Source of the DNA: Paramesorhizobium leguminum
GTDB lineage: Bacteria; Pseudomonadota; Alphaproteobacteria; Rhizobiales; Rhizobiaceae
DNA length: 64,000 nucleotides
Assembly: GCF_003217235.1 (NCBI RefSeq)
Contig: NZ_QJTF01000004.1
Span: 62,001 to 126,000, forward strand
Direction: 5' to 3'
The notes under the pieces were generated by a model, which did not search any database, was not told the origin of the DNA, and saw nothing but the letters and a program-made list of their open reading frames with translations. Position numbers and translations under genes: made by a program. Each line of letters opens with the position of its first letter. Positions within the stretch are counted from its first letter, which is position 1. Shown piece by piece: positions 46,097-55,009 of this stretch.

Positions 46097-46962
46097 AGAT
46101 GACCAGGACCAACAGGATCTCGTTCCAGGGCGAGCCGGGCGCAAACTCCGATACGGCGAGCCGCAACATGTTCCCGGACATGGAACCGTTGCCTTGCCCG
46201 ACCTTCGAGGATGCGTTTAATGCGGTGGAGACGGGAGCCGCCGATCTGGGCATGATCCCCATCGAGAACACCATCGCCGGCCGCGTCGCCGATATTCATC
46301 ATCTCCTGCCGCAATCACGGCTGCATATCGTCGGCGAATATTTCCTGCCCATCCGCTTCCAGCTGATGGCGCTGCCGGGCGTCAAGCTTGAGGAAATCAA
46401 GTCGGTCCACAGCCATATCCACGCGCTGGGCCAGTGCCGTAACATCATCCGCCACAATGGCTGGAAGCCGGTGGTGGCGGGCGATACGGCGGGCGCCGCC
46501 CGCATCGTCTCGGAAGCGGGCGACAGGACGATGGCGGCGCTCGCGCCCCGCCTTGCCGCCGATCTCTATGGTCTGGACATCCTGGCTGAGAATGTCGAGG
46601 ACATGGAAAACAACATCACCCGCTTCGTCGTTCTCTCCAAGACGAAGAAATGGGCGCCGCTGCCTGACGATGGCAGCCGTATCGTCACGACATTCGTCTT
46701 CCGTGTGCGGAACGTCCCCGCCGCGCTCTACAAAGCCATGGGCGGCTTCGCCACCAATGGCGTCAACATGACCAAGCTCGAAAGCTACCAGATCGGCGGC
46801 ACCTTCATGGCCACCCAGTTCTACGCCGATATCGAAGGCCACCCCGAGGAGCGGCCGGTGAAACTGGCGCTTGAGGAGTTGGAGTTCTTTTCCAAGGAAA
46901 TGCGCATCGTCGGCGTTTATCCCGGCAGTTCGTTTCGGGATATGCAGCAGCCTGCGGAATAG
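46093..46962 (+). CDS. pheA: Prephenate dehydratase
   Basis: Converts prephenate to phenylpyruvate for phenylalanine synthesis. The 289-residue monofunctional enzyme (no chorismate mutase domain) has [21 protein letters not shown] at the start and the catalytic Thr in [17 protein letters not shown]-terminal ACT regulatory domain follows ([40 protein letters not shown]), so Phe feedback is likely. The ATG at 46093 overlaps the kdsB stop; another at 46099 is possible. Confidence 0.96.
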   Translation: MKMTRTNRISFQGEPGANSDTASRNMFPDMEPLPCPTFEDAFNAVETGAADLGMIPIENTIAGRVADIHHLLPQSRLHIVGEYFLPIRFQLMALPGVKLEEIKSVHSHIHALGQCRNIIRHNGWKPVVAGDTAGAARIVSEAGDRTMAALAPRLAADLYGLDILAENVEDMENNITRFVVLSKTKKWAPLPDDGSRIVTTFVFRVRNVPAALYKAMGGFATNGVNMTKLESYQIGGTFMATQFYADIEGHPEERPVKLALEELEFFSKEMRIVGVYPGSSFRDMQQPAE

Positions 46963-46973
46963 CGCCACATCTT

Positions 46974-47099
46974 ACCCTCCCCCTTGCGGGGAGGGTCGGC
47001 GCGGAGCGCCGGGGTGGGGGTGGCTCAGAATCGAGCGCAACCGTCACCACCCCCATCCGCCCGCTCCGCGGGCACCTTCCCCGCAAGGGGGAAGGAGGG
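46974..47099. repeat. Palindromic repeat, family R1 copy 3
   Basis: CCTCCCCCTTGCGGGGAGGG at the left and CCTTCCCCGCAAGGGGGAAG at the right, with inner GGGGTGGGGGTGGC and CACCACCCCCATCC. It fills the gap between the convergent pheA and HIT-family genes, and begins 12 bases after the pheA stop. Confidence 0.9.
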
Positions 47100-47109
47100 C
47101 GCTTAATCT

Positions 47110-47514
47110 TCAAAGCGCATCTCTGATTGCCCCGGCAAAAGCCTCCGCATCCGCCAGCGAGTAACCCTCCCGTGCGCCATATCCCCAAACCGGCCCCGGC
47201 CAACCGGCATCGCCGCTGTTGCGGGCGATGACATGCACATGCAATTGCCGCACGATATTCCCCAGCGCGCCGGTATTGATCTTTTCGCATCCCGTGACCG
47301 ATTTCAGCGCCTGCGCGGCGATGCCCATCTCGAAGGTGAGCATCGTCTGGTCGAGCGGCGTCAGGTCGGTGAGTTCCACCATATCCGGCCGCTGCGGCAC
47401 GAGGATGAGCCACGGCCAGCGGCGGTCGTTCATCAGTCTCAGATCGCAAAGGCCGAGTCTGGCTATCGCGAACGTGTCCTCGGCGAGCTTTTTGTCGAGC
47501 TGGAATGTCGTCAT
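47110..47514 (-). CDS. HIT domain protein
   Basis: A 134-residue histidine-triad-fold protein, a nucleotide hydrolase or transferase of unknown substrate. MTTFQLDKKLAEDTFAIARLGLCDLRLMNDRRWPWLILVPQR and GNIVRQLHVHVIARNSGDAGWPGPVWG hold the core. The usual H-x-H-x-H reads Q-L-H-V-H, so the first His is Gln, as is common in this alphaproteobacterial subfamily. The start at 47514 is used; the open frame continues upstream but would run into the SRP RNA gene. Confidence 0.88.
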   Translation of the reverse strand: MTTFQLDKKLAEDTFAIARLGLCDLRLMNDRRWPWLILVPQRPDMVELTDLTPLDQTMLTFEMGIAAQALKSVTGCEKINTGALGNIVRQLHVHVIARNSGDAGWPGPVWGYGAREGYSLADAEAFAGAIRDAL

Positions 47515-47581
47515 GCCCTTAAAATAACAGTTTTTTCTTAGGGCTGCTTGCTTTTTGCGCGGGGCTGGCCGATATGAAAGC

Positions 47582-47681
47582 CGGGAGGTTGGTGGTGGAC
47601 GAGCCACTCGCCAACCGGGTCAGGTCCGGAAGGAAGCAGCCCTAACGAGCCAGGCACGGGTCGCCGTGCCAGCCTCCCACC
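47582..47681 (+). ncRNA. ffs: Signal recognition particle RNA (4.5S, small bacterial type)
   Basis: About 100 bases that fold as one long hairpin: GGGAGG near 47583 pairs with CCTCCC near 47673. The apical region has the conserved GGTCCGGAAGGAAGCAGCC, with a GGAA tetraloop and the asymmetric loop bound by Ffh. The 3' side CACGGGTCGCCGTGCCAGCC is also typical. It lies just before dnaX, the same position as in many alphaproteobacteria. Exact ends are uncertain by a few bases. Confidence 0.93.
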
Positions 47682-47720
47682 TTTTCCCTTGGGGAGCAAC
47701 AAGGTATCGGAACGGTCGCC

Positions 47721-49544
47721 ATGGAGACGAATACGGCAGGCGGCGCCTATCGCGTCCTCGCCCGGAAGTACCGTCCGCAGAATTTCGGCGATCTGATCGG
47801 CCAGGAGCCGATGGTCCGCACCCTCACCAATGCGTTTCACACCGGCCGCATCGCGCAAGCATGGATGCTGACCGGCGTTCGCGGTGTCGGCAAGACGACG
47901 ACGGCGCGCATCCTCGCGCGGGCCTTGAACTACAAGACCGACGCCATCGATCAGCCCACCATCGATCTCTCGACACCAGGCGAGCATTGTCAGGCGATCA
48001 TGGAAGGCCGCCATGTCGATGTGATCGAGATGGACGCGGCGTCCCATACCGGCATCGACGATATCAGAGAAATCATCGAGCAGGTGCGCTATCGTCCGGT
48101 CTCGGCGCGCTACAAGGTCTATATCATCGACGAGGTTCACATGCTGTCCAACCAGGCCTTCAACGGCCTGCTGAAGACGCTGGAAGAGCCGCCGCCGCAT
48201 GTGAAATTCATCTTCGCCACCACCGAGATTCGCAAGGTTCCGATCACGGTCCTGTCGCGCTGCCAGCGCTTCGATCTGCGGCGCATCGATTCGGGCCTTC
48301 TCGCCGGGCATTTGAAGAATATCGCCGGGCAGGAGGGGATCGATATCGACGACACCTCGCTGGCCATGATCGCCCGCGCCGGAGAGGGCTCCGCGCGTGA
48401 TTCGCTCTCTATTCTCGATCAGGCCATTGCGCACGCCGGCGGCAAGGTCGAGGCGGAAACCGTGCGCGCCATGCTTGGCCTCGCCGATCGCGCTCGTATT
48501 ATCGACCTGTTCGAGATGCTGATGCGCGGCAATGTGGCCGGGGCGTTGAAAGAATTCCGCGCGCAATACGATGTCGGCGCCGATCCATCGGTGGTGCTGG
48601 CCGACCTTGCCGAATTCAACCATCTGGTGACACGGCTGCGTTTCATGCCTGACGTGGCCAACGACATGTCGCTGTCGGAAGACGAGCGCGTGCGTGGCCG
48701 CGATTTTGCCGAGAAATTATCGATCCGTGCCCTGTCGCGCACCTGGCAGATGCTGCTGAAGGGCATCACCGAGGTGGAAACAGCCTCCCGGCCCGTCCAG
48801 GCCGCCGAAATGCTCCTGATTCGCCTGGCCCACGCCGCCGATCTGCCGACGCTGGATGAGGCGCTGAAGATGCTGGAAAGCGGCGTGACTTCCGCGCCGC
48901 GCCCAAGCGTCGATACCTCGCGTCCGGCTGGCGGAACATCCATGTCGGGCGGTCGCCCTGCGGATGCCGTGGCGTCCGCCGCCATGGGTGTGAACGCTGG
49001 CGGCGGCTCGACGGCGATACGTCTTGTCCAGTCGGAACCGCACGCGCAGCCTGTCCCCGAAGCACGGCCTCAGCCGGAACCTGCCGCCGACGAAGCGCCG
49101 GCCCCAGCGGTTCCCCTGAATACCTTGGCCGATATCGTGGCGCTGGCTGAGAAGCACCGCGACATGCAGTTCAAGATCATGGTCAAGAATTGCGTGCGTC
49201 TGGTCGCCATTGCGCCGGGGCGGCTGGAGATCGGCCTGACCGACGATGCCCCGAAGACGCTGCCCAGCGACATCGCGCAGAAACTTTTGGGCTGGACCGG
49301 CATTCGCTGGATGGTGTCCGTCTCGCGTGAGGCGGGCGGGCAGACCATGGCCGAGGCGGAAACCGCGCGCCGCGACATGCTGGTCACCGATGCCCGCGCC
49401 GATCCCGATGTAGCCGCAATTCTCGCCCAGTTTCCCGGCGCGAGAATTACCGACGTCCGCATCGCCACGAACGGGGCCGAGAGTGTCGATCTCGACGTTG
49501 AGCTGCCGGATGTCTCGCTGACGCCGGATGATGACGACGATTAA
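47721..49544 (+). CDS. dnaX: DNA polymerase III subunits gamma/tau
   Basis: Clamp-loader motor subunit. The 607-residue product has YRVLARKYRPQNFGDLIGQEPMVRTLTNAF, Walker A GVRGVGKTTTARILARAL, the DEAD-like VYIIDEVHMLSNQAFNGLLKTLEEPPPHVKFIFATTE, the sensor SRCQRFDLRR, and a C-terminal tau-like part after an Ala/Pro-rich linker (about 390-455). I did not find an obvious A6G-type slippery site for a short gamma form, so a single product is likely. It lies between ffs and ybaB, and an R3 repeat follows. Confidence 0.95.
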   Translation: METNTAGGAYRVLARKYRPQNFGDLIGQEPMVRTLTNAFHTGRIAQAWMLTGVRGVGKTTTARILARALNYKTDAIDQPTIDLSTPGEHCQAIMEGRHVDVIEMDAASHTGIDDIREIIEQVRYRPVSARYKVYIIDEVHMLSNQAFNGLLKTLEEPPPHVKFIFATTEIRKVPITVLSRCQRFDLRRIDSGLLAGHLKNIAGQEGIDIDDTSLAMIARAGEGSARDSLSILDQAIAHAGGKVEAETVRAMLGLADRARIIDLFEMLMRGNVAGALKEFRAQYDVGADPSVVLADLAEFNHLVTRLRFMPDVANDMSLSEDERVRGRDFAEKLSIRALSRTWQMLLKGITEVETASRPVQAAEMLLIRLAHAADLPTLDEALKMLESGVTSAPRPSVDTSRPAGGTSMSGGRPADAVASAAMGVNAGGGSTAIRLVQSEPHAQPVPEARPQPEPAADEAPAPAVPLNTLADIVALAEKHRDMQFKIMVKNCVRLVAIAPGRLEIGLTDDAPKTLPSDIAQKLLGWTGIRWMVSVSREAGGQTMAEAETARRDMLVTDARADPDVAAILAQFPGARITDVRIATNGAESVDLDVELPDVSLTPDDDDD

Positions 49545-49546
49545 GA

Positions 49547-49593
49547 GCATGATCCCGAAAAGTTGCAGACTTTTCAGATAAGATTATGCGGCT
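49547..49593. repeat. R3 repeat copy 5, between dnaX and ybaB
   Basis: GCATGATCCCGAAAAGTTGC followed by AGACTTTTCAGATAAGATTA. It starts two bases after the dnaX stop and ends 29 bases before ybaB. Confidence 0.88.
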
Positions 49594-49622
49594 GATAAAA
49601 GCGAATATAGGAGTGCGGTCCC

Positions 49623-49946
49623 ATGCGTGACATGATGGGTATGTTGGGTAAGGCGAAGGAAATGCAGGCCAAGATGCAGGCCATGCAGGAAGAAATCGCC
49701 GCGCTTGAAGCAACGGGCAATTCCGGCGGCGGTCTGGTCAGCGTGACTTTGAGCGGCAAGGGCGTGATGAGCGCGCTCAAGATCGATCCCTCGCTTCTAA
49801 AGGAAGACGAAGCCGAAATCCTCGAGGATCTGATTGTCGCGGCCCACAACGAGGCGAAGACCAAGATCGAGGCGGTCATGGCCGAGAAGACGCAGGCGCT
49901 CACCGCCGGCCTGCCGCTGCCTCCCGGCTTCAAACTGCCATTCTAG
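49623..49946 (+). CDS. YbaB/EbfC nucleoid-associated protein
   Basis: A 107-residue DNA-binding protein of the YbaB/EbfC family, usually encoded between dnaX and recR as here. [55 protein letters not shown] has the long N-terminal helix and the beta core; the last helix is [23 protein letters not shown]. It binds DNA as a dimer; its exact role in replication or repair is unknown. A palindromic repeat begins on the base after the stop. Confidence 0.94.
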   Translation: MRDMMGMLGKAKEMQAKMQAMQEEIAALEATGNSGGGLVSVTLSGKGVMSALKIDPSLLKEDEAEILEDLIVAAHNEAKTKIEAVMAEKTQALTAGLPLPPGFKLPF

Positions 49947-50034
49947 GGCAGTAGGGGAATAGGGCAGTAGGGCAGTATGTTAAAAAGACATATTCCCTAT
50001 TGCCTTACTGCCTTACTGCCCTATTGCCTTACCC
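49947..50034. repeat. Palindromic repeat, family R2 copy 3, between ybaB and recR
   Basis: GGGCAGTAGGGGAATAGGGC at the left and TTACTGCCCTATTGCC at the right, loop AATATGTT-like. The element fills the whole ybaB-recR gap apart from four bases, so its 3' arm occupies the normal ribosome-binding region of recR. Confidence 0.9.
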
Positions 50035-50038
50035 TGCA

Positions 50039-50644
50039 ATGTCCAAACGAATCGCCGGTCCTGAAATCGAACGCCTGATCCAGCTCCTCGCCCGTGTGCC
50101 GGGGCTGGGGCCGCGTTCGGCGCGTCGCGCGGCGCTTCATCTCATCAAGAAGAAGAAAGCGCTGCTGATCCCGCTTGGCAGCGCCATGCAGGATGCAGCC
50201 GAGAAGGTGCGCGTCTGCTCGACCTGCGGCAACGCCGATACCAGCGATCCCTGCACCATCTGCACCGATCCGCGCCGCGATCCCGCGATGCTCATCGTCG
50301 TCGAGGATGTGGCCGACCTCTGGGCGCTGGAACGCGCCGGCACGATGAATGTGCGCTATCATGTGCTGGGCGGTCGGCTGTCGCCGCTCGACGGCATAGG
50401 CCCGGACGATCTCAACATCCGCGGCCTTGTCGAGCGGGTAGGGACGGGCGAGGTGAAGGAAGTGATCCTCGCCGTCAACGCCACCGTCGAGGGACAGACC
50501 ACGGCGCATTACATCATGGACCAATTGGCCGGCTTCGGCGTGCGTGTGACCCGACTCGCTCATGGCGTGCCTGTCGGCGGGGAACTTGATTATCTCGATG
50601 AGGGAACATTGGCCGCCGCCTTGCGGGCGCGGACGGCATTATAG
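50039..50644 (+). CDS. recR: Recombination protein RecR
   Basis: RecR works with RecF and RecO to load RecA at gaps. The 201-residue product has a helix-hairpin-helix ([24 protein letters not shown]), a C4 zinc finger ([22 protein letters not shown]) and a Toprim domain ([41 protein letters not shown]). The start at 50039 is fixed by the family N-terminus [14 protein letters not shown]. There is no recognisable binding site, since a repeat abuts the start. Confidence 0.95.
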   Translation: MSKRIAGPEIERLIQLLARVPGLGPRSARRAALHLIKKKKALLIPLGSAMQDAAEKVRVCSTCGNADTSDPCTICTDPRRDPAMLIVVEDVADLWALERAGTMNVRYHVLGGRLSPLDGIGPDDLNIRGLVERVGTGEVKEVILAVNATVEGQTTAHYIMDQLAGFGVRVTRLAHGVPVGGELDYLDEGTLAAALRARTAL

Positions 50645-50740
50645 GCGGGCAATTGCAGCCGACTTGAAAACATTCCCGCAATTGCATTATATTACTGGAG
50701 TGATCGACAGGAAGCTGTAACTCCCTGCCGACCTTTTACC

Positions 50741-50833
50741 TTACTTTTCTTTACGTTGGAACCGGACGTTCACTGACCAGCTCGTCCGGTTCTTTCGTAT
50801 CTGTAAGGTGACGCTAAATGGTTTCCACCACAT
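50741..50833 (-). CDS. Small ORF of 30 residues with a strong ribosome binding site
   Basis: I do not recognise this protein. The minus strand reads GGAGG, seven bases, then ATG, followed by a 30-codon ORF beginning MWWKPFSVTLQIRKN and ending FQRKEK. It has two similar strand-like segments (FSVTLQIRK and WSVNVRFQR) and a net positive charge. An internal inverted repeat (GAACCGGACG at 50759 and CGTCCGGTTC at 50783) lies in the coding part. The gap between recR and the transglycosylase (50645-50980) holds nothing else that I can name. The frame also stays open upstream to 50953, but the binding site favours the short form. Confidence 0.5.
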   Translation of the reverse strand: MWWKPFSVTLQIRKNRTSWSVNVRFQRKEK

Positions 50834-50980
50834 CAGCAATCCTCCATATCGGAGGCAAGGGCCACTTGCCTTGGCTGGCGCGGCCATCATCGCCAGCGCG
50901 TCGGCTGGTCTCGACGCTTGCTGCTTCTGCCCCCAATCCGCTATGAGTAGCAAATTATTGGATCTAGTATAGAGGGCGGG

Positions 50981-52240
50981 ATGCGGAAATTTGGAATGAT
51001 TTTAATACGTCTGATAACCGTTTTCTGCCTCCCATTTTTTCTGATAAATTCCGCCATTTCTGCGCCCTCTAAAGCCGAAACGGAAGCCCAGTTCCGGGCA
51101 TGGCTCGCCCGCGATTTGTGGCCGGAGGCGAAAGCCAAGGGCATTTCCCGCGCCAGTTTCGACAGCGCTTTTTCCGGCGTGAAGCTCAACTGGAAGCTTC
51201 CCGATCTGGTCGCGCCCGGCACGAAGCCAACGACACCTAGGGAGCAGGTGCAAGCCGAATTCGGCTCGCCCGGCAAGTATTTCAACGAAAAGACCATCGG
51301 CCATGTAACAGCAGGCGGGAAAGCGCGCGCCGCACAACACGCCCGCACACTCGCGGCGATCGAGAAGCAATATGGCGTGCCGGGCGAAATCTTGGTCGCC
51401 ATCTGGGGCCGGGAATCCGGCTTCGGCGCGGTCAAAATCCCCCATAACGCTTTCGAGGTGCTGGGCACCAAAGCCTTCATGGCGACGCGCAAGGACATGT
51501 TCCGGGCGGAACTCCTGGCGGCGCTTGAGATCGTCCAGCACGGCTACATCGACGCAGCGTCGATGAAAAGCTCCTGGGCCGGCGCACTCGGCCAGCCCCA
51601 GTTCATGCCGACCTCTTATATCAAGCACGCCGTCGATTTCGATGGCGACGGCAGGCGCGATATCTGGAATTCCGAGCCCGACGCGCTCGCATCCATAGCC
51701 AATTATCTGCGTCTCTATGGCTGGCAGCGCGGGCGCGACTGGGGCTTCGAGGTTAATGTGCCCGCGGGTTTGAGCTGCGCGCTGGAAGGCCCTGACCAAG
51801 GTCTCAAGATCGCCGATTGGGCAAAGATGGGCGTCACCCGCATCAACGGCAAGCCATTTCCGGCGAACGAGCTTGCGGGCGAAGGATATCTCCTGATGCC
51901 CGCCGGGCGGCATGGTCCGGCCTTTATCGCCACGCCCAATTTCTATGTCTTGAAGAACTACAATATGAGCGATCTTTATGCGCTCTTCGTCGGCCATGCC
52001 GGTGACCGCATCGCCCGTGGTTCGGGCGGCTTTTCGCAAAGGTGGGGCGATGTCGGCGGCATGTACCGCTCGGATATCGCCGCCATGCAGAAGGCGCTGC
52101 AGGCGAAGGGCTATGATGTCGGCAAGCCCGACGGCCTGCCCGGCTTCAAGACGCGCCGCTCCATCGGCGACTGGCAGGCCAAGCAGGGGCAGGCCGCCAC
52201 CTGCTTTCCCGAGAAGGCCCTGATCGGCGCGATCCGCTGA
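50981..52240 (+). CDS. Lytic murein transglycosylase (MltB-like) with peptidoglycan-binding domain
   Basis: Cleaves the MurNAc-GlcNAc bond in peptidoglycan to form anhydro products. The 419-residue product has a signal peptide (LIRLITVFCLPFFLINSAISA), an SLT_2 domain with catalytic Glu145 in LVAIWGRESGFGAVKIPHNAFEVLGTKAF, and the SSWAGALGQPQFMPTSYIKHAVDFDGDGRRDIWN motif. A C-terminal PG_binding_1 domain lies around residues 360-405 (DIAAMQKALQAKGYDVGKPDGLPGFKTRRSIGDWQ). The ATG has GGGCGGG before it. It is a single gene. Confidence 0.94.
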   Translation: MRKFGMILIRLITVFCLPFFLINSAISAPSKAETEAQFRAWLARDLWPEAKAKGISRASFDSAFSGVKLNWKLPDLVAPGTKPTTPREQVQAEFGSPGKYFNEKTIGHVTAGGKARAAQHARTLAAIEKQYGVPGEILVAIWGRESGFGAVKIPHNAFEVLGTKAFMATRKDMFRAELLAALEIVQHGYIDAASMKSSWAGALGQPQFMPTSYIKHAVDFDGDGRRDIWNSEPDALASIANYLRLYGWQRGRDWGFEVNVPAGLSCALEGPDQGLKIADWAKMGVTRINGKPFPANELAGEGYLLMPAGRHGPAFIATPNFYVLKNYNMSDLYALFVGHAGDRIARGSGGFSQRWGDVGGMYRSDIAAMQKALQAKGYDVGKPDGLPGFKTRRSIGDWQAKQGQAATCFPEKALIGAIR

Positions 52241-52362
52241 CTTGGGAGGCTTATGCCGCCGACCTGCTAGCCACAAATTCGTCACATAAAACAGGCCTCT
52301 AAACCGCCCCGTCGCGCTTTAGCGCTTATGCGATTGAATTTTCCTCAAATCGGGGGGAGCGA

Positions 52363-52965
52363 ATGCATAGCCATCCCATAAGCCATGAGATGATTTCGGA
52401 AATATTCATCCATATCCGGATCATCATCGGCATTATTCTTGGCCTGGCTATTTCAAGGCTTCTTACCGGCGTTGCCCGTTTCGTTCAGCACCCCTCCTAC
52501 GAGATCATCTACCCCATCCATCTGGCATGGGTGGGGTTTCTGCTTCTGGCGGTGGTGCATTTCTGGTGGTTCGAGTTCTATCTGCACTGGATCAGTGTCT
52601 GGCGCTTCGAAACCTATTTTTTCATCATCTTCTATGCGAGCCTCTATTTCCTCGCCACTACGCTGCTTTTCCCTGATCATATGGAAGAATATACTGGCTA
52701 CCGCGATTATTTCATGTCGCGGCGCGGATGGTTCTTCGGCATCATGGCGCTGATTTTTCTCGTGGACATCGGCGATACGCTGCTCAAGGGCCGCGACCAT
52801 TTTCACTCCTTCGGCATCGAATATCCGATCCGGACGGTGATTCTCGTCGGGGGCAGCGTCGTCGCGATGTTCACGCGCAATCAGCGTTATCATGGGGCGT
52901 TCGTCACGTTGGTGCTTGTTTATGAGATCGTCTTCGTCGTGTGGCACTATGCGGTGTTGAACTGA
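52363..52965 (+). CDS. Integral membrane protein of unknown function
   Basis: A 200-residue very hydrophobic protein with about six membrane segments (IIIGIILGLAISRLLTGVARF, LAWVGFLLLAVVHFWWFEF, YFFIIFYASLYFLATTLLF, GIMALIFLVDIGDTLL, VILVGGSVVAMF, LVLVYEIVFVVWHYAVL). It is rich in aromatic residues and His. I do not recognise a family with confidence. GGGGGGAG precedes the ATG. It converges with the LysR gene with a one-base gap. Confidence 0.8.
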   Translation: MHSHPISHEMISEIFIHIRIIIGIILGLAISRLLTGVARFVQHPSYEIIYPIHLAWVGFLLLAVVHFWWFEFYLHWISVWRFETYFFIIFYASLYFLATTLLFPDHMEEYTGYRDYFMSRRGWFFGIMALIFLVDIGDTLLKGRDHFHSFGIEYPIRTVILVGGSVVAMFTRNQRYHGAFVTLVLVYEIVFVVWHYAVLN

Positions 52966-52966
52966 C

Positions 52967-53869
52967 TTACGTCTTTGTCGCGGAAAGCATTTCGGCGAGG
53001 GAATGGAATGCTTTGCTGCGGTACCGTTCCTTATGCGAAAGCATGAGAAATCGCCTTTGGGGCAGGCTGAAATTGGCCTTTACCAATTGGCCGGTTGCCA
53101 GATGCGGCGCGGCGGCGAGTTCGGAGAGAACGGCTGCATAGGTCCCCGACTGAACCGCCGAAAGCACCGCTTCGTTGGATGGCAATTCCAGCGCGATCTT
53201 GAGCGCGAGCGGATCGTAGCCCTTCGCCCGCATCGCATTCTCGAAGACCGAACGGGTTCCGGAACCGGGCTCGCGCATGATCCACTCGGCTTGCGCCATA
53301 TCCTCCCATCGCAGTAGCCGGCCATCGGCCCACGGATGGCGGGCGGAAACGATGGCGACCAGCCGGTCCTCCCCCACCGGCTGGATGAGAAGCGCTGGGT
53401 CATCCACCTCGCCCTCGACGAACCCCGCATCGGCCTCCCCATCAAGAACAGCGCGAGAGACGCTCTGCGTATTTCCGACCGTCAGGCTGATGGCAATCGC
53501 CGGATAGGCCGCATGGAAGTGCGCCAGGAACGGTGGCAGCCAATAACTCGCGATTGTCTGGCTGGCGTGGATGCGTAAAGCGCCGCGCTTCAGCCCGCCG
53601 AGTTCGGAAAGCGCCAGTTCGGCTGCCTGTGCCCGCGCCAGCACGGCCCGCGCTTCATCGAGGAAAATTCTCGCCGCACCCGTCATCTCGATACGCCGTC
53701 CGATCCGGTTGAAGAGCACCGTGCCGTAACGCTCTTCAAGCGCGCGAATGGCGGAACTCACCGCCGATGGCGTCAGGCGCAATGCCTCCGCCGCGCGGGT
53801 GAGATGCTCACGCTCCGCGACGGCGATGAAGATCCTGAGCTGTTCGAGTGTCATGGACGGAAACGCCAT
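52967..53869 (-). CDS. LysR family transcriptional regulator
   Basis: A 300-residue LysR-type regulator. The N-terminal helix-turn-helix is LEQLRIFIAVAEREHLTRAAEALRLTPSAVSSAIRALEERYGTVLFNR, followed by a linker helix and a PBP2-type effector domain (LRIHASQTIASYWLPPFLAHFHAAYPAIAISLTVGNTQSV). It is divergent from a YeiH-family gene with two palindromes in the shared gap, so it very likely controls that gene and itself. The effector is unknown; CysB/Cbl-like regulators of sulfur metabolism often pair with YeiH. Confidence 0.92.
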   Translation of the reverse strand: MAFPSMTLEQLRIFIAVAEREHLTRAAEALRLTPSAVSSAIRALEERYGTVLFNRIGRRIEMTGAARIFLDEARAVLARAQAAELALSELGGLKRGALRIHASQTIASYWLPPFLAHFHAAYPAIAISLTVGNTQSVSRAVLDGEADAGFVEGEVDDPALLIQPVGEDRLVAIVSARHPWADGRLLRWEDMAQAEWIMREPGSGTRSVFENAMRAKGYDPLALKIALELPSNEAVLSAVQSGTYAAVLSELAAAPHLATGQLVKANFSLPQRRFLMLSHKERYRSKAFHSLAEMLSATKT

Positions 53870-53871
53870 CG

Positions 53872-53904
53872 TTCGATTTTATCGAACATAATATGCCATA
53901 TTAT
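53872..53904. promoter_or_regulatory. Two palindromes in the LysR-yeiH divergent gap
   Basis: TTCGATTTTATCGAA (53872-53886) has the T-N11-A form of LysR binding sites. ATAATATGCCATATTAT (53888-53904) is a perfect palindrome around one base. They lie next to each other, 3-35 bases from the LysR start and 60-90 from yeiH, where regulatory and activation sites would be expected. Confidence 0.65.
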
Positions 53905-53964
53905 GGAATGGATTGAACATTTAATTTTTGCGATAAAATTGGAAAATCATTCTGGAGAACGGCA

Positions 53965-54978
53965 ATGCTGGCCGATATCAATCTCAAAATTGGCCTGATA
54001 TTGCCGGGCATTTTCCTGACCGGTTGCGTTGCCGGGCTGGCGATGCTGCTGCAGATGCTGGAAATTCACTTCATCGGCCGCGCGTGGCTCGAAGGGCTGG
54101 TTCTGGCGATTCTTATCGGGGCGGCAGTCCGCACGTTTTTGCGTCCCGGCGTCCGGTTCGATGCGGGCGTGCGCTTTTCCGCCAAGACGCTGCTTGAGAT
54201 CGCTATCGTCCTGCTCGGCGCTTCCATCAGCGCGGGCGCGATCGCGGCAGCCGGTCCGGCGCTTATCATCGGTATCGTGGGCGTGGTTATCGTCGCCATT
54301 ATGATGAGCTATTGCATCGGCCGGTTTTTGTGCCTGCCGCATCGCCTGGCCGTGCTGGTGGCATGCGGCAATTCGATCTGCGGCAATTCCGCCATCGCCG
54401 CCACCGCTCCGGCCATCGGCGCGCATGGTGACGATATCGCGGCTTCGATAGCGTTTACCACGGTTCTGGGCGTCGTGGTGGTTCTCTTGCTGCCTCTGCT
54501 CGTACCGCTCCTCGGCCTTTCAGCGACGCAATATGGTGTTCTCGCCGGCCTCACGGTCTATGCCGTCCCACAGGTGCTGGCAGCGACCGCGCCCGTCGCG
54601 CAATTGAGCGTCCAGCTCGGCACGCTGGTCAAGCTCGTACGCGTGCTGATGCTGGGACCCGTCATTCTCGTTCTCGCTCTCACCGGCGCAGGAAACGGTA
54701 TCGGAAAGCCATCGCTCCACCGCCTTGTCCCGTGGTTCATAGTCGGCTTCCTCGCGATGATGGCGCTTGGCTCATTCGGGTTCATCCCCTCCGCCCTGCA
54801 CGCCCCCATGGAAACGACTGCGACATTCCTCACTGTTTTCTCCATGGCTGCCCTGGGCCTGGGCGTCGATGTGCGCACCGTCGCCCGCTCCGGCGGCAGG
54901 GTAACGCTCGCCGCCGTGCTGTCGCTGCTGGCGCTGGGGACGGTGAGCTACGGTCTTATTCTCGTGCTGGGAGTCTAG
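53965..54978 (+). CDS. YeiH/UPF0324 family membrane protein (putative sulfate exporter)
   Basis: A 337-residue polytopic membrane protein with about ten helices. It carries the family signatures LLEIAIVLLGASISAGAIAAAG, LACGNSICGNSAIAATAPAIGA-like VACGNSICGNSAIAATAPAIGAHGDDIAASIAFTTVLGVVVVLLLPLL, and VPQVLAATAPV. UPF0324/YeiH proteins are often annotated as putative sulfate exporters, but the substrate is not firmly established. CTGGAG precedes the ATG. Divergent from the LysR gene. Confidence 0.88.
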   Translation: MLADINLKIGLILPGIFLTGCVAGLAMLLQMLEIHFIGRAWLEGLVLAILIGAAVRTFLRPGVRFDAGVRFSAKTLLEIAIVLLGASISAGAIAAAGPALIIGIVGVVIVAIMMSYCIGRFLCLPHRLAVLVACGNSICGNSAIAATAPAIGAHGDDIAASIAFTTVLGVVVVLLLPLLVPLLGLSATQYGVLAGLTVYAVPQVLAATAPVAQLSVQLGTLVKLVRVLMLGPVILVLALTGAGNGIGKPSLHRLVPWFIVGFLAMMALGSFGFIPSALHAPMETTATFLTVFSMAALGLGVDVRTVARSGGRVTLAAVLSLLALGTVSYGLILVLGV

Positions 54979-55009
54979 AGTATTTTATTTTTAGATGGAA
55001 ACAACTGTG

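Noticed and set aside
47515-47607. Upstream extension of the HIT protein
   Set aside because: It would run into the SRP RNA gene, and the homologous domain starts at 47514.
47721-49544. Programmed frameshift in dnaX for a short gamma subunit
   Set aside because: No run of A followed by G, nor a following strong stem, could be seen in the expected region.
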